Below, in pieces: positions 26,966 to 34,952 of a stretch of 64,000 nucleotides of DNA (position 1 is the first letter of the stretch; every line of letters begins with the position of its first letter). This DNA comes from Bacillota bacterium (GTDB lineage Bacteria > Bacillota > Desulfotomaculia > Desulfotomaculales > Desulforudaceae): NCBI GenBank assembly GCA_040757205.1, contig JBFLXL010000001.1, positions 124,001 to 188,000 on the forward strand, in the 5' to 3' direction. A program made the translations under genes and the position numbers. The notes beneath the pieces were generated by a model. That model saw nothing but the letters and a program-made list of their open reading frames with translations. It was not told where the DNA came from and did no database searches.

Positions 26966-28135
26966 TTGCGCAGGATATACCTGGATCACGGAGCGACCAC
27001 CCCACCCGATCCGCGGGTGGTCGACGAAATGCTCACCTGTCTAAAAAATATATTCGGAAACCCTTCCAGCAGGCATACCTTCGGCCGCGAGGCCCGGGAC
27101 GCAGTGGAAAAGGCCCGGGTCCGGGTGGCCCGCGGGTTGGGTGCCGATCCGCGGGAAATCGTGTTTACCAGCGGCGGTTCGGAAGCCAACTACCTGGCTT
27201 TGCGGGGGGCGGCCTACGCCAATCGCGACCGGGGACGCCACCTCGTCGCTTCCCGGATTGAACACCACTCGGTGCTGGACACCGGCCGCGATCTGGAACG
27301 GGAGGGCTTTGAGGTCAGTTGGATTCCGGTGGATGACTCCGGCCTGGTGAACCCCGGGGACGTGGCGGCGGCCCTGAGGCCGGCCACCATCCTGGTCAGC
27401 GTCATGCTGGCGAACAACGAAGTCGGAACCATTCAGCCGGTCCGGGAGATCGCCGCTTTGGCGCGCTCAGCCGGGGCGCTCGTCCACACCGACGCCGTGC
27501 AGGGCTTCGGGAAAACGCCCGTGGATGTCCGGGAGCTGGGGGTGGACCTGTTGTCCATCTCAGCGCACAAGATACACGGGCCCAAGGGCGCGGGCGCCCT
27601 GTATCTCCGGGAGGGAACCAACTGGCGGCCGTTGAACCGCGGCGGGGGCCAGGAGCGGGGGCGTCGGCCGGGCACCGAAAACGTGGCCGGCATCGTCGGC
27701 CTGGGAATGGCCGCCGAACTGGCGGCCGGGGAACTGGAAGCGGAGGCGGCGCGCGTCGGGGCTTTGCGGGAGAGGTTGGTGGAACAGGTGCTGGCCCGGC
27801 TGCCCAGGGCGCGGTTGACCGGCCACCGGGAACAAAGGGTGCCGCACAACGCCCACTTCCTGATTGCCGGGGTCGCCGGCTTCGAGCTGCTGGCGGGTTT
27901 GGACGCCGAGGGCGTGGCGGTGTCGGCCGCATCAGCTTGTGCCGCGGGTTCGGGGGCGCCCTCGCACGTCCTGCAGGCGATGGGGGTGCCCGACGAACTG
28001 GCGCTGGGCGCCGTCAGGGTGACCCTGGGCCGGGGCAACACGACCGAAGAGGTGGACCGGTTCGTGGATGTTCTCGAACGGTTGGTGGGCGAAATCCGGT
28101 CGCGAAATGCGGGCCAAAAGTCCGCCCAAGGCTAA
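26966..28135 (+). CDS. Cysteine desulfurase (NifS/IscS type)
   Basis: 389-residue PLP enzyme. The Schiff-base Lys lies in SISAHKIHGPKGAGALYL near residue 200. The substrate-binding His is in NEVGTIQPV...VHTDAVQGFGK, and the catalytic Cys in SAASACAAGSGAPSH near residue 325. The extended lid after Cys is of the group I (IscS/NifS) kind. It removes sulfur from cysteine for Fe-S clusters or tRNA thiolation. The TTG start has GAGAGGAGG upstream. It is not next to iscU or mnmA here; the following gene encodes a small zinc-ribbon protein. Confidence 0.94.
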   Translation: MRRIYLDHGATTPPDPRVVDEMLTCLKNIFGNPSSRHTFGREARDAVEKARVRVARGLGADPREIVFTSGGSEANYLALRGAAYANRDRGRHLVASRIEHHSVLDTGRDLEREGFEVSWIPVDDSGLVNPGDVAAALRPATILVSVMLANNEVGTIQPVREIAALARSAGALVHTDAVQGFGKTPVDVRELGVDLLSISAHKIHGPKGAGALYLREGTNWRPLNRGGGQERGRRPGTENVAGIVGLGMAAELAAGELEAEAARVGALRERLVEQVLARLPRARLTGHREQRVPHNAHFLIAGVAGFELLAGLDAEGVAVSAASACAAGSGAPSHVLQAMGVPDELALGAVRVTLGRGNTTEEVDRFVDVLERLVGEIRSRNAGQKSAQG

Positions 28136-28191
28136 TTATCAGGCGCCGGGACATACTATAAATGGATGACTCAACCGGTTCACAGGGGGTA

Positions 28192-28371
28192 ATGGCCTTG
28201 CACTGCCCGATCTGCAGCGGAAGAGCGACCGGCAAGGTGGCCGTGGAACAATACTACTGCTGGGATTGTTGCGTGGAGTTCAGAATCGACAAAGAAGGCG
28301 TGCGGATTTTCGACGTCAACGAGGACGGCAGCCTGGTCGACTTCGATCCCAATAACGAATTGGTCTACTGA
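28192..28371 (+). CDS. Small zinc-ribbon-like protein, function unknown
   Basis: 59 residues from ATG 28192 (AGGGGG just upstream); ATG 28162 would add ten. Two Cys pairs, CPIC near the N-terminus and CWDCC 20 residues later, look like a zinc ribbon, followed by an acidic C-terminal tail (DVNEDGSLVDFDPNNELVY). It may be a metal- or nucleic-acid-binding adaptor. It follows the cysteine desulfurase on the same strand and converges with the homocysteine operon. Confidence 0.65.
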   Translation: MALHCPICSGRATGKVAVEQYYCWDCCVEFRIDKEGVRIFDVNEDGSLVDFDPNNELVY

Positions 28372-28442
28372 ATCTTGCCTTGGGATAAGGCGACGAGTCG
28401 AAGCTTGAATCCATCCGGAAAACCGCTGCCGCCGCTACCGGT

Positions 28443-29174
28443 CTAAAGCGGCGCGAGCTTCAGTTGTCCCTTGACCGCGAGCTTGTCTCCCATTATGGCC
28501 AGCGCCCCGGTGACGCCCGCGACCGAAAGGGCGAATTCAACCGCCCCGGCTAGGTCGGCGGGGGTCTTGACCCGGTTCGCCGCGGCGGTGGCGACGGCAT
28601 CGGCCAGCGCCGCCGAGGAGGCCAGGATGGTCGCGGCGTCCGCCGCGCCGAAACTGACGGAGTGGCCGATGGTGCCCGAGGACGTGCACAGCCCGAGCGG
28701 CGTCATTCCGGGGGTGACTTCGACCCCGATCCGGTTGCTCAAGGGGGAGTTTCCGGCGTAAATGCCGACCAAACGCCGGCGCGCGGACTTGATGAAAAGG
28801 TCCCCGCCGTTTTCCACGAACACATCCCGGGAATACCGGGCGAGAAACCGGCCGACATGGTCGGCGATGGCGCCGGCCACCGCGGCCATGGGCCCGACTC
28901 CGGCCGCCGCCGCCGCCGCCGCCATGTCGGCGGCGAGCCGGGGCGCCCCGCTCCGGACGGGATGGGGTTCCATGGCATGCAGGAAGGCGGGATCGCCGGC
29001 GATGTAGGACTCGAGCCCGCGCCGCAGCTCCTGGACGTACCGTTCGACCTCGCGGGCGAGGACCGGGGCAAAACGGTCACGCCGGACCCCGATGAAAAGG
29101 TCGGTTTCGCGCACCACGACCTGGAAGTGAGTCAGGTCCTCCTGGTGCAGGCGTTGCCGGTAAACCCTCTCCAA
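28443..29174 (-). CDS. UPF0280 / ApbE-like protein of the homocysteine synthesis operon
   Basis: 243 residues from TTG 29174. The sequence has the UPF0280 pattern, related to ApbE: VVVRETDLFIG near the N-terminus, RYSRDVFVENGGDLFIKS in the middle, and LGLCTSSGTIGHSVSFGAADAATILA in the C-terminal half. In Methanosarcina and Desulfovibrio, a UPF0280 protein works together with a DUF39 protein and a NIL-ferredoxin in making homocysteine from aspartate semialdehyde and sulfide. The same three are encoded together here, this one last. Its start lies 2 nt after the NIL-ferredoxin stop. Confidence 0.8.
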   Translation of the reverse strand: MERVYRQRLHQEDLTHFQVVVRETDLFIGVRRDRFAPVLAREVERYVQELRRGLESYIAGDPAFLHAMEPHPVRSGAPRLAADMAAAAAAAGVGPMAAVAGAIADHVGRFLARYSRDVFVENGGDLFIKSARRRLVGIYAGNSPLSNRIGVEVTPGMTPLGLCTSSGTIGHSVSFGAADAATILASSAALADAVATAAANRVKTPADLAGAVEFALSVAGVTGALAIMGDKLAVKGQLKLAPL

Positions 29175-29176
29175 AG

Positions 29177-29584
29177 CTAGAACTTGACCTCCATAGCCTG
29201 TATGGGGCAGGCCCGCGTACAAAGTTGGCAGACAATGCATTTCTGTCCGTCAAAAGCGACGGTCATTTCAGGTCGTTCGACGTACAGCGCTCCGGCCGGG
29301 CAAATCGCCGTGCAGGCCCCGCAGCTGATGCACCGTTCCTCGCTGCGGACGATCTCCTCACTCAGCGGCTGGACCGCCACCCCGCGGGCGGTCAGGAAGG
29401 CGAGCCCCGCTTCGAGGGCTTCTCCGGTCAGCTCCAGAATCATCGTCCCCTGCTTGTGCGGGTTTATGTTCGCCTTCAGGATGTTGACCATCAGGTCGAA
29501 GTCCTTGACCAGGTAATAAATCAGGGGTTTGTCGGCTACTTCAGCCGGGAAACGCAGGACCACTTTTCTCGCAGTCACCGTCAT
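29177..29584 (-). CDS. NIL-domain 2x[4Fe-4S] ferredoxin
   Basis: 135 residues from ATG 29584; stop and start of the upstream gene and this one overlap by one base (TGATG). The N-terminal 75 residues form a NIL domain (KVVLRFPAEVADKPLIYYLVKDFDLMVNILKANI). The C-terminus carries two 4Fe-4S motifs, CISCGACTAICP and CIVCQLCTRACP. Family knowledge: this is the electron-transfer partner of the DUF39 enzyme in homocysteine biosynthesis. It lies between that enzyme and UPF0280 and is presumably essential for the reductive sulfur step. Confidence 0.88.
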   Translation of the reverse strand: MTVTARKVVLRFPAEVADKPLIYYLVKDFDLMVNILKANINPHKQGTMILELTGEALEAGLAFLTARGVAVQPLSEEIVRSEERCISCGACTAICPAGALYVERPEMTVAFDGQKCIVCQLCTRACPIQAMEVKF

Positions 29585-30801
29585 CACTCCTTCGGGCCCT
29601 TGATTTCGAGCGCTTTGCCGGTCAATCCCGCCTCCGGGGACGGAAGCAGCCGGACCGGCTCCGACAATGGGAATTCCCCGGACAAAAGCCAATATTTGAG
29701 CGTAGCGGCGATTTCGAGCGCCTTGCTGTAACTTGACAGTGGCGCGGTGGGTACTTTGCGGCCCTGCACCTCGATCTCGCCGGACTTGAGCGCGGCGTAG
29801 CTGACGAGCCCCAGGTTTCCGGGCCGGCGCTGCGGGTAGGCCTCGTTGTAGTCCACGACCGGCGCGTACAGCTCTTCGTCCGCCAGGGCGGCGTAGCGCA
29901 GCACCTCTTCATCCAGGATGGGGATCGGGATGCCGATGCCCACCACCAGCGTGGCCCCGTAACCAAGGAAGCCGGCCCCGACCAGCCAGCGGGGGCTCAT
30001 CTGTTTCAGGTCGCCCAGCACCGCAAGGGTGCCGCCGGCCGCGAACAGCGAACCCTCCACCGGGCCCTCCCGCACGGCGGGGAAGTGCTGGGTGCCGTTC
30101 CAGACCACGTAGCCGGTGCCCCCGCCGAGAAAGATGCGGGTGCCGATGCCTATGGTCCGGAAGTAAGGGTCTTTCAGGAGCGGGCTCAACTGCCCGCTGG
30201 TTGAATAGTGCGCGTTGCCCAGGTCGGGTTTTAAAACGCCCATGTAGGTGTAAAGCGTCCTGGGGCCCAGGTTTACCGCCACGTTGTAATTCTGGTAGGC
30301 GTTGCGCGGGTTGAACAGTACGACCTCGTTGAGGTCGTCCAGGGTGACCCAGCTTTCGATTTCCCGCCTGGGATAGCAGTCGGTGCCGTAGCCCTCCACT
30401 TTCAGCCGGACCGGCTTTCCGGCGGCCAGGTCGTGGATGACGTGTCCTCCCCCGTAACGGAATTCGCCCGGATGGTTCCGGTTCAAGGGGTCGGTCTCGG
30501 GAACGGAGGTCGCTCCCAGGAAGGTGTCCACGGCGGCCAGGCCGCCGCACGCCGGCACGTCGTTCAGGAACACGCGGTGCCCCTTGATGCGGGGGGCGCT
30601 GTGGCCGAAATTCAGGTACACTCCGGAGGAACACATCGGCGCGAAAGTACCCGTGGTCACCACGTCCACCCGGCGGGCCGTTTCGGAAAGGCCCTGTTCC
30701 CGGACCATGGACACCACCTCTTCCGCGGTGACGACCACCGCCTTTCCTTCACGGAGCCGGGCGGCAATTTCGGCGTAGGTTTTAGTGCTCACCGGACACA
30801 C
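29584..30801 (-). CDS. Homocysteine biosynthesis protein, DUF39 (aspartate-semialdehyde sulfurtransferase type)
   Basis: 405 residues. Recognised as the DUF39/COG1900 family by its length, conserved glycine-rich blocks (VVTTGTFAPMCSSGVYLNFGH; FLGGGTGYVVWNGTQHFP) and the Cys residues CSSG and PACGG near residues 55-90. The family is implicated genetically in making homocysteine directly from aspartate semialdehyde and sulfide. It lacks the CBS domains fused to the methanogen homologue. ATG 30801 has GGAGGTGTGTG upstream. It is first gene of the operon, directly behind a SAM-I riboswitch, which fits a role in methionine supply. Confidence 0.88.
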   Translation of the reverse strand: MCPVSTKTYAEIAARLREGKAVVVTAEEVVSMVREQGLSETARRVDVVTTGTFAPMCSSGVYLNFGHSAPRIKGHRVFLNDVPACGGLAAVDTFLGATSVPETDPLNRNHPGEFRYGGGHVIHDLAAGKPVRLKVEGYGTDCYPRREIESWVTLDDLNEVVLFNPRNAYQNYNVAVNLGPRTLYTYMGVLKPDLGNAHYSTSGQLSPLLKDPYFRTIGIGTRIFLGGGTGYVVWNGTQHFPAVREGPVEGSLFAAGGTLAVLGDLKQMSPRWLVGAGFLGYGATLVVGIGIPIPILDEEVLRYAALADEELYAPVVDYNEAYPQRRPGNLGLVSYAALKSGEIEVQGRKVPTAPLSSYSKALEIAATLKYWLLSGEFPLSEPVRLLPSPEAGLTGKALEIKGPKE

Positions 30802-30833
30802 ACCTCCAAAAAAATGTTGCTCCCCGGAGAATC

Positions 30834-30863
30834 GAAAAAACCTCTTCTCCAGAGGAAAAGAGG
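30834..30863 (-). terminator. Riboswitch-controlled terminator
   Basis: On the minus strand cctcttttcc / ggagaagagg form a stem with one G-U pair, followed by TTTTTT. It lies between the SAM aptamer and the ribosome site, as expected for a transcriptional OFF switch. Confidence 0.85.
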
Positions 30864-30880
30864 CCGAAAACGAAGGACGG

Positions 30881-31002
30881 CCCTCTTATCTCCCAGAAGA
30901 ATCGATCTCCCGCAGGAATTAGCACCTGGCCGGTGACCGAAGTCACCGACTGGTTGCCGGGCTTCATCGGGCCAGTCCCTCCACCACTCTCGATAAGAGC
31001 TT
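30881..31002 (-). promoter_or_regulatory. SAM-I (S-box) riboswitch
   Basis: The minus-strand sequence contains the S-box core in order: P1 arm ctcttatc, then gagagtggtggagggactgg, cccgatgaagcccggcaacc, a variable P3 stem (cggtgacttcggtcaccg), ggtgctaattcctgcggg, and the closing P1 arm gagataagag. S-box RNAs bind S-adenosylmethionine and switch off methionine-related genes. Here the target is the three-gene homocysteine operon. Confidence 0.96.
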
Positions 31003-31027
31003 AAGACGCTATGAAGTTCTTATTCCC

Positions 31028-31056
31028 AGTGTAGCAGCCGGCCGAAAGGCCGTCAA
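31028..31056 (-). promoter_or_regulatory. Sigma-A promoter of the homocysteine operon
   Basis: On the minus strand: TTGACG (31056-31051), 17-nt spacer, TACACT (31033-31028). Transcription would start just before the S-box aptamer. Confidence 0.75.
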
Positions 31057-31093
31057 GAGAAAAAAGCAAACCTCAGGGATAAGCAATCGTTGA

Positions 31094-31195
31094 CACCGCC
31101 TTACTGTTTCGGCGCAGAAGCGAATCGCCGAGGATGTGTCCGATCTGCGCGCGCGGGTGGCTTCCCTGGGAAAAATGCTCCAGGATGTTCAATGA
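31094..31195 (+). pseudogene. Possible gene remnant 1, coiled-coil-like tail
   Basis: After an in-frame stop, codons read HRLTVSAQKRIAEDVSDL then RARVASLGKMLQDVQ and a stop. The heptad-like pattern is protein-like, but there is no start or ribosome site. It lies in a gap of about 460 bp with no intact gene, so it is interpreted as a decayed 3' end. Confidence 0.35.
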
Positions 31196-31263
31196 ACCGG
31201 TGGGGCGGCGAAAGAAAAAACGGCGGTTACTTGCCGGATCGAGGTTCAAGTATTCTAAAATGA

Positions 31264-31362
31264 CGCCGAACGGGAAGCAAGCTTAAGGAGATCTCCTGGC
31301 AGGCGGTAAAGGAATACTTCCTGGCACAACAAAAGCGTTTGCTGAACGAAGTCAAAACATAG
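31264..31362 (+). pseudogene. Possible gene remnant 2
   Basis: Reads RRTGSKLKEISWQAVKEY then FLAQQKRLLNEVKT and a stop, in a different frame from remnant 1. Amphipathic helix-like, with no start codon or ribosome site. The rest of the gap (31057-31470) shows nothing else recognisable. Confidence 0.35.
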
Positions 31363-31470
31363 CGTCCCGCCGCGTCTTGGCGACGGGCAAACCACGGCCG
31401 TCGACAGCGCCCCGGTGGTCGTCCCGCCCGGCCGCACCTTCGTCCCCCCGCGCCCCCCGTGCTTCTTTTC

Positions 31471-31499
31471 TTGACCGTATTGGCAATTCTTTGTATAAT
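31471..31499 (+). promoter_or_regulatory. Sigma-A promoter of alaS
   Basis: TTGACC (31471-31476), 17-nt spacer, TATAAT (31494-31499). The leader is only about 22 nt, leaving no room for a T-box. Confidence 0.85.
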
Positions 31500-31528
31500 T
31501 TAGAAGCGCCACGAGGGGGTTTGCCTCA

Positions 31529-34408
31529 GTGAACAGCAATGAAATCCGCAGGCGCTTTTTGGAGTTCTTCGCCGCCCGGGGACACCGGGTGGTTCCGAGC
31601 GCGTCCCTGATTCCGGGCAACGACCCAACGCTCTTGTGGACGTCGGCCGGAATGGTGCCTTTTAAGCCGTATTTCACCGGTGTGGCCACCCCCGAGTTTC
31701 GGCGGGCGGTGACCTGCCAAAAGTGCCTGCGCACCCCGGACATTGAAATGGTGGGCAAAACGGCGCGCCACCATACCTTTTTCGAAATGCTCGGCAACTT
31801 CTCCTTCGGCGACTATTTCAAAGAGCACGCCATTCCCTGGGCGTGGGAATTCGTCACCCGGGACCTCGGGCTGGAGCCGGAACACTTGTGGATATCCATT
31901 TACCTGGATGATGACGAGGCCTTCAATCATTGGCGCGGCCTGGGCCTGCCCGCGGAACGGATCGTACGCCTGGGCCGGGATACGAACTTCTGGGAGATCG
32001 GTGTCGGCCCCTGCGGCCCCTGTTCGGAGATCTACTACGACCGCGGACCGGCGCACGGATGTGAAAACGACCCCTGCGGTCCGGGTTGCGACTGCGACCG
32101 CTGGCTGGAAATTTGGAACCTCGTGTTCATCCAGTATTTCCGCAATGAGGCGCACGCCTACTCCCCCCTGGAAAGCCCGGGCATTGACACCGGGATGGGA
32201 CTGGAACGGGTGGCGTCCGTACTCCAGGGCGTGGATACCAACTTTGACACCGACCTGTTCCGCGGTCTGATCGACTACACGGCCGGAGTGCTGGGCGTGC
32301 GGTACGGCAGCGGTACTGCCGGAGACGAGGCCCTGAAGGTCATTGCCGACCACGCCCGGGCCGTTACCTTCGCGGTCGCCGACGGGGTGCTGCCCTCCAA
32401 CGAGGGCCGTGGCTACGTCATTCGCCGCCTGTTGCGCCGGGCCGTCCGAAAGGCGCTGCTCTTGGGCCGGGAAGAGCCGTTCCTGGAAGGGGTGGCGCTC
32501 AAGGTGATCGAACAGATGGCTGCTGCCTATCCGGACCTCGCGGCCGCGCGGGACAGTGTGCGCAAAGTCGTTCGTTTTGAGGAGGAACGTTTCCGCCAGA
32601 CCCTGACCCAGGGGAACGAAATCATCGGCCGCCTGATCGCCGAGGCCCGGGCCGAAAACCGGCCCGCGCTCGAGGGAGCCGCAGCCTTCCAGCTCTACGA
32701 CACGTACGGTTTTCCCCTTGAGTTGACGCGGGAGATCTCTGCCGAACAGGGCCTGGCGGTGGACGAAGCCGGGTTTGAGGCGGCGCTGAAGGCCCAGCAG
32801 CAAAAAGCCCGCTCCAGCCGCAAGGAAACCAGGTACGTGGAGGAACGGGAGACTTTCTTCCGGAACCTGCGTGACCAGATCGGCGCGACGCGGTTCGTGG
32901 GGTACGAGCAGTTGGAGGCCGACGCCGGCGTAACGGCCCTGGTCCGCGACGGGCAACGCGTGCCTGCGGCCGGTTCCGGGGAACTGGTCAGCCTGGTGGT
33001 GGACTCCACCCCGTGCTACGCCGAGTCCGGCGGCCAAGCCGGAGACCACGGCTTGATTGAGGGGGAAAACGTCCGGGGCCGGATCACGGATACCTTCGCC
33101 CCGGTGGAAGGGCTCCACGTTCACGAGGTAGCGGTGGAGCAAGGCATACTGGAGGAAGGTGTGCGCGTCCGAATTCTCGTGGACGGCACCAGACGCCGGA
33201 AAATCTGCCGGAACCACACGGCCACGCACCTTTTGCACCGCACTCTGAAGGCGGTCCTCGGCGCCCACGTCAACCAGGCCGGCTCCATGGTGGCCCCGGA
33301 GCGCCTCCGGTTTGACTTTACCCACCTGCAGCCGCTTTCAGAGGCGGAACTCGCCGAAGTGGAGCACCGGATCAACGAGATCGTGCTTTCCAACATGAAG
33401 GTGGAGAGTTTTCAGGTGTCCTTCGACCGGGCCCGGGAACTGGGGGCGGTCGCCCTGTTTGGAGAGAAGTACGGGGACCTGGTCCGCGTGGTGGAGATCG
33501 CTCCTGATCCTTTGCGGACAGCGCGGACAGTGATGAACCTCGGGGGCGCAAGTCCATCAACGAGGCCGGGCCCCGACCCGGGCCCCGACCCGGGCCTCGA
33601 CCTTGACGATGAGACCGCCGTTGCCGGCCGCGGCGCCGCGGACGAACGGATATCGCTCGTTGTCGGCCGTAGCGCCGCGGACGAACGGATATCGCTGGAA
33701 CTTTGCGGCGGCACTCACGTGCGGTCCACGGCGGAGATCGGGCCGGTGAAGATCACCGCGGAAAGCAGTGTCGGGGCTGGATTAAGGCGGCTTGAAGCCG
33801 TTACCGGCAGCGAAGCGTTGACGTTTCTGAATTCCCAAATCCGGCAGTTGCACCGGATCGCTCAGGCGGTGCGGGCTCCGGTGTCCGAAGTGGCGGCACA
33901 CGTCGAGCGGCTGCTTGACGAGCAGAAAAAACTGGAACGCGAAAACGAACAGTTGCAGGACCGTTTACAAATTTACGAGGTCAAGGAACTCCTGGACCGG
34001 GCGGGCACCCACGAAGGAGTGCGCATCCTGACGACCAGCGTCCGGGCGCGCGATATGGCCGAGTTGCGCAGTATGCTGGACCTCTTGCGCGAGCGGCTGG
34101 GCTCGGCGGTGATCGTACTCGGCTCGGCGGTGAACGGCAAGGTGAGCCTGGTGGCGTCCGTGTCGCGGGACCTGGTGTCCCGTGGACTGCATGCCGGGGC
34201 GATCATAAAGGAGGCGGCGGCGGTGGCCGGAGGCGGCGGCGGCGGCCGGCCCGAAATGGCCCAGGCCGGCGGCAAGCATCCCGAGAAGCTGGCGGAGGCC
34301 CTGGAAAAGGCGCGCCAAATGGTTCTGCGCCGGGTGGACGACGGTTCGGCCCAGGTTGATCCGGCATCCCTTGGCCCGGACCACGGTGACCCCAGTGACC
34401 CCAGCTAA
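31529..34408 (+). CDS. alaS: Alanyl-tRNA synthetase with an internal low-complexity insertion
   Basis: 959 residues against about 875-880 usually. Catalytic domain at residues 1-360 (RRRFLEFFAARGHRVVPSAS; WTSAGMVPFKPYF); editing domain with HTATHLLHRTL near residue 565 and ELCGGTHV near 724; C-Ala domain to the end, with a GGGGGGRPEMAQAGG motif. Between the editing strand ending VVEIA (about 657) and ELCGGTHV (724) lie roughly 55-60 extra residues, including RPGPDPGPDPGLD and a 13-residue tandem repeat (GAADERISLVV / SAADERISLEL). The zinc-binding H and C residues are intact. The GTG start is preceded by GAGGGGG. Confidence 0.95.
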   Translation: MNSNEIRRRFLEFFAARGHRVVPSASLIPGNDPTLLWTSAGMVPFKPYFTGVATPEFRRAVTCQKCLRTPDIEMVGKTARHHTFFEMLGNFSFGDYFKEHAIPWAWEFVTRDLGLEPEHLWISIYLDDDEAFNHWRGLGLPAERIVRLGRDTNFWEIGVGPCGPCSEIYYDRGPAHGCENDPCGPGCDCDRWLEIWNLVFIQYFRNEAHAYSPLESPGIDTGMGLERVASVLQGVDTNFDTDLFRGLIDYTAGVLGVRYGSGTAGDEALKVIADHARAVTFAVADGVLPSNEGRGYVIRRLLRRAVRKALLLGREEPFLEGVALKVIEQMAAAYPDLAAARDSVRKVVRFEEERFRQTLTQGNEIIGRLIAEARAENRPALEGAAAFQLYDTYGFPLELTREISAEQGLAVDEAGFEAALKAQQQKARSSRKETRYVEERETFFRNLRDQIGATRFVGYEQLEADAGVTALVRDGQRVPAAGSGELVSLVVDSTPCYAESGGQAGDHGLIEGENVRGRITDTFAPVEGLHVHEVAVEQGILEEGVRVRILVDGTRRRKICRNHTATHLLHRTLKAVLGAHVNQAGSMVAPERLRFDFTHLQPLSEAELAEVEHRINEIVLSNMKVESFQVSFDRARELGAVALFGEKYGDLVRVVEIAPDPLRTARTVMNLGGASPSTRPGPDPGPDPGLDLDDETAVAGRGAADERISLVVGRSAADERISLELCGGTHVRSTAEIGPVKITAESSVGAGLRRLEAVTGSEALTFLNSQIRQLHRIAQAVRAPVSEVAAHVERLLDEQKKLERENEQLQDRLQIYEVKELLDRAGTHEGVRILTTSVRARDMAELRSMLDLLRERLGSAVIVLGSAVNGKVSLVASVSRDLVSRGLHAGAIIKEAAAVAGGGGGGRPEMAQAGGKHPEKLAEALEKARQMVLRRVDDGSAQVDPASLGPDHGDPSDPS
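33566..33700 (+). repeat. Tandem repeats forming the alaS insertion
   Basis: A 39-bp unit occurs twice (33623-33661 and 33662-33700) with few mismatches; its core is gccgcggacgaacggatatc. Just upstream, gggccccgaccc is also repeated in tandem (about 33568-33596). All keep the reading frame. Confidence 0.85.
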
Positions 34409-34594
34409 TGCCGCGGCAATGCACACCGCTCCCGAGGCTGCTTTTAGACAAGCCATGCCGCACGCGGCACCACTTAGGATGAAAATCACCTAAACCGCCG
34501 CTCGGTGTTTTCGGAGCAGGGACGGGTTCAAAGAGGAAATCCTTGCCGCGTGGAGAACATGACCGACAAGTTTCGTAAACGGGAGGGTTCAAAG

Positions 34595-34873
34595 GTGACG
34601 CACCCCGAATTCCCGGACCGGACGGTCCGGTTTGAGCGGAAGGCGGAAGAGATCAATGCGGCCTACGAAATCCTCTTGGTCGTGCATCAGGCCTTGAAAG
34701 ACAAGGGCTACAACCCCATCAACCAGATTGTCGGGTATCTGTTGTCCGGCGATCCTTCCTACATCACCAGTCACCGGAACGCTCGAAACCTGATCCGGCG
34801 TCTCGAACGGGACGAGTTGTTGGAGGAGTTGGTCAAAAGCTACCTGGCGCGTCAAAGCCCTGTCGGGGAGTAG
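34595..34873 (+). CDS. ireB: IreB-family regulatory phosphoprotein (UPF0297)
   Basis: 92 residues from GTG 34595 (GGGAGGG 7 nt upstream); ATG 34562 would add 11. The core [20 protein letters not shown] followed by [24 protein letters not shown] is the UPF0297 signature. In Enterococcus, IreB is a substrate of the PASTA kinase IreK and tunes cephalosporin tolerance and peptidoglycan precursor synthesis. The gene order alaS-ireB-ruvX-yrzB is conserved in Firmicutes, with an aldo/keto reductase inserted here. Confidence 0.93.
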   Translation: MTHPEFPDRTVRFERKAEEINAAYEILLVVHQALKDKGYNPINQIVGYLLSGDPSYITSHRNARNLIRRLERDELLEELVKSYLARQSPVGE

Positions 34874-34908
34874 TCCTTCACGACGATCTATCGTTGCTCA
34901 TGCGGGAA

Positions 34909-34936
34909 CGAAAATATCATCAAGATTCTATTTTCG
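34909..34936. promoter_or_regulatory. Inverted repeat upstream of the aldo/keto reductase
   Basis: cgaaaata (34909-34916) / tattttcg (34929-34936), 12-nt loop, ending immediately at the AGGGGGG ribosome site. It could be an operator or a hairpin that controls access to the SD. Confidence 0.45.
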
Positions 34937-34952
34937 AGGGGGGCTTCAGCTT

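Noticed and set aside
31500-31528. T-box leader before alaS
   Set aside because: The promoter leaves about 22 nt of leader, too short for a T-box.
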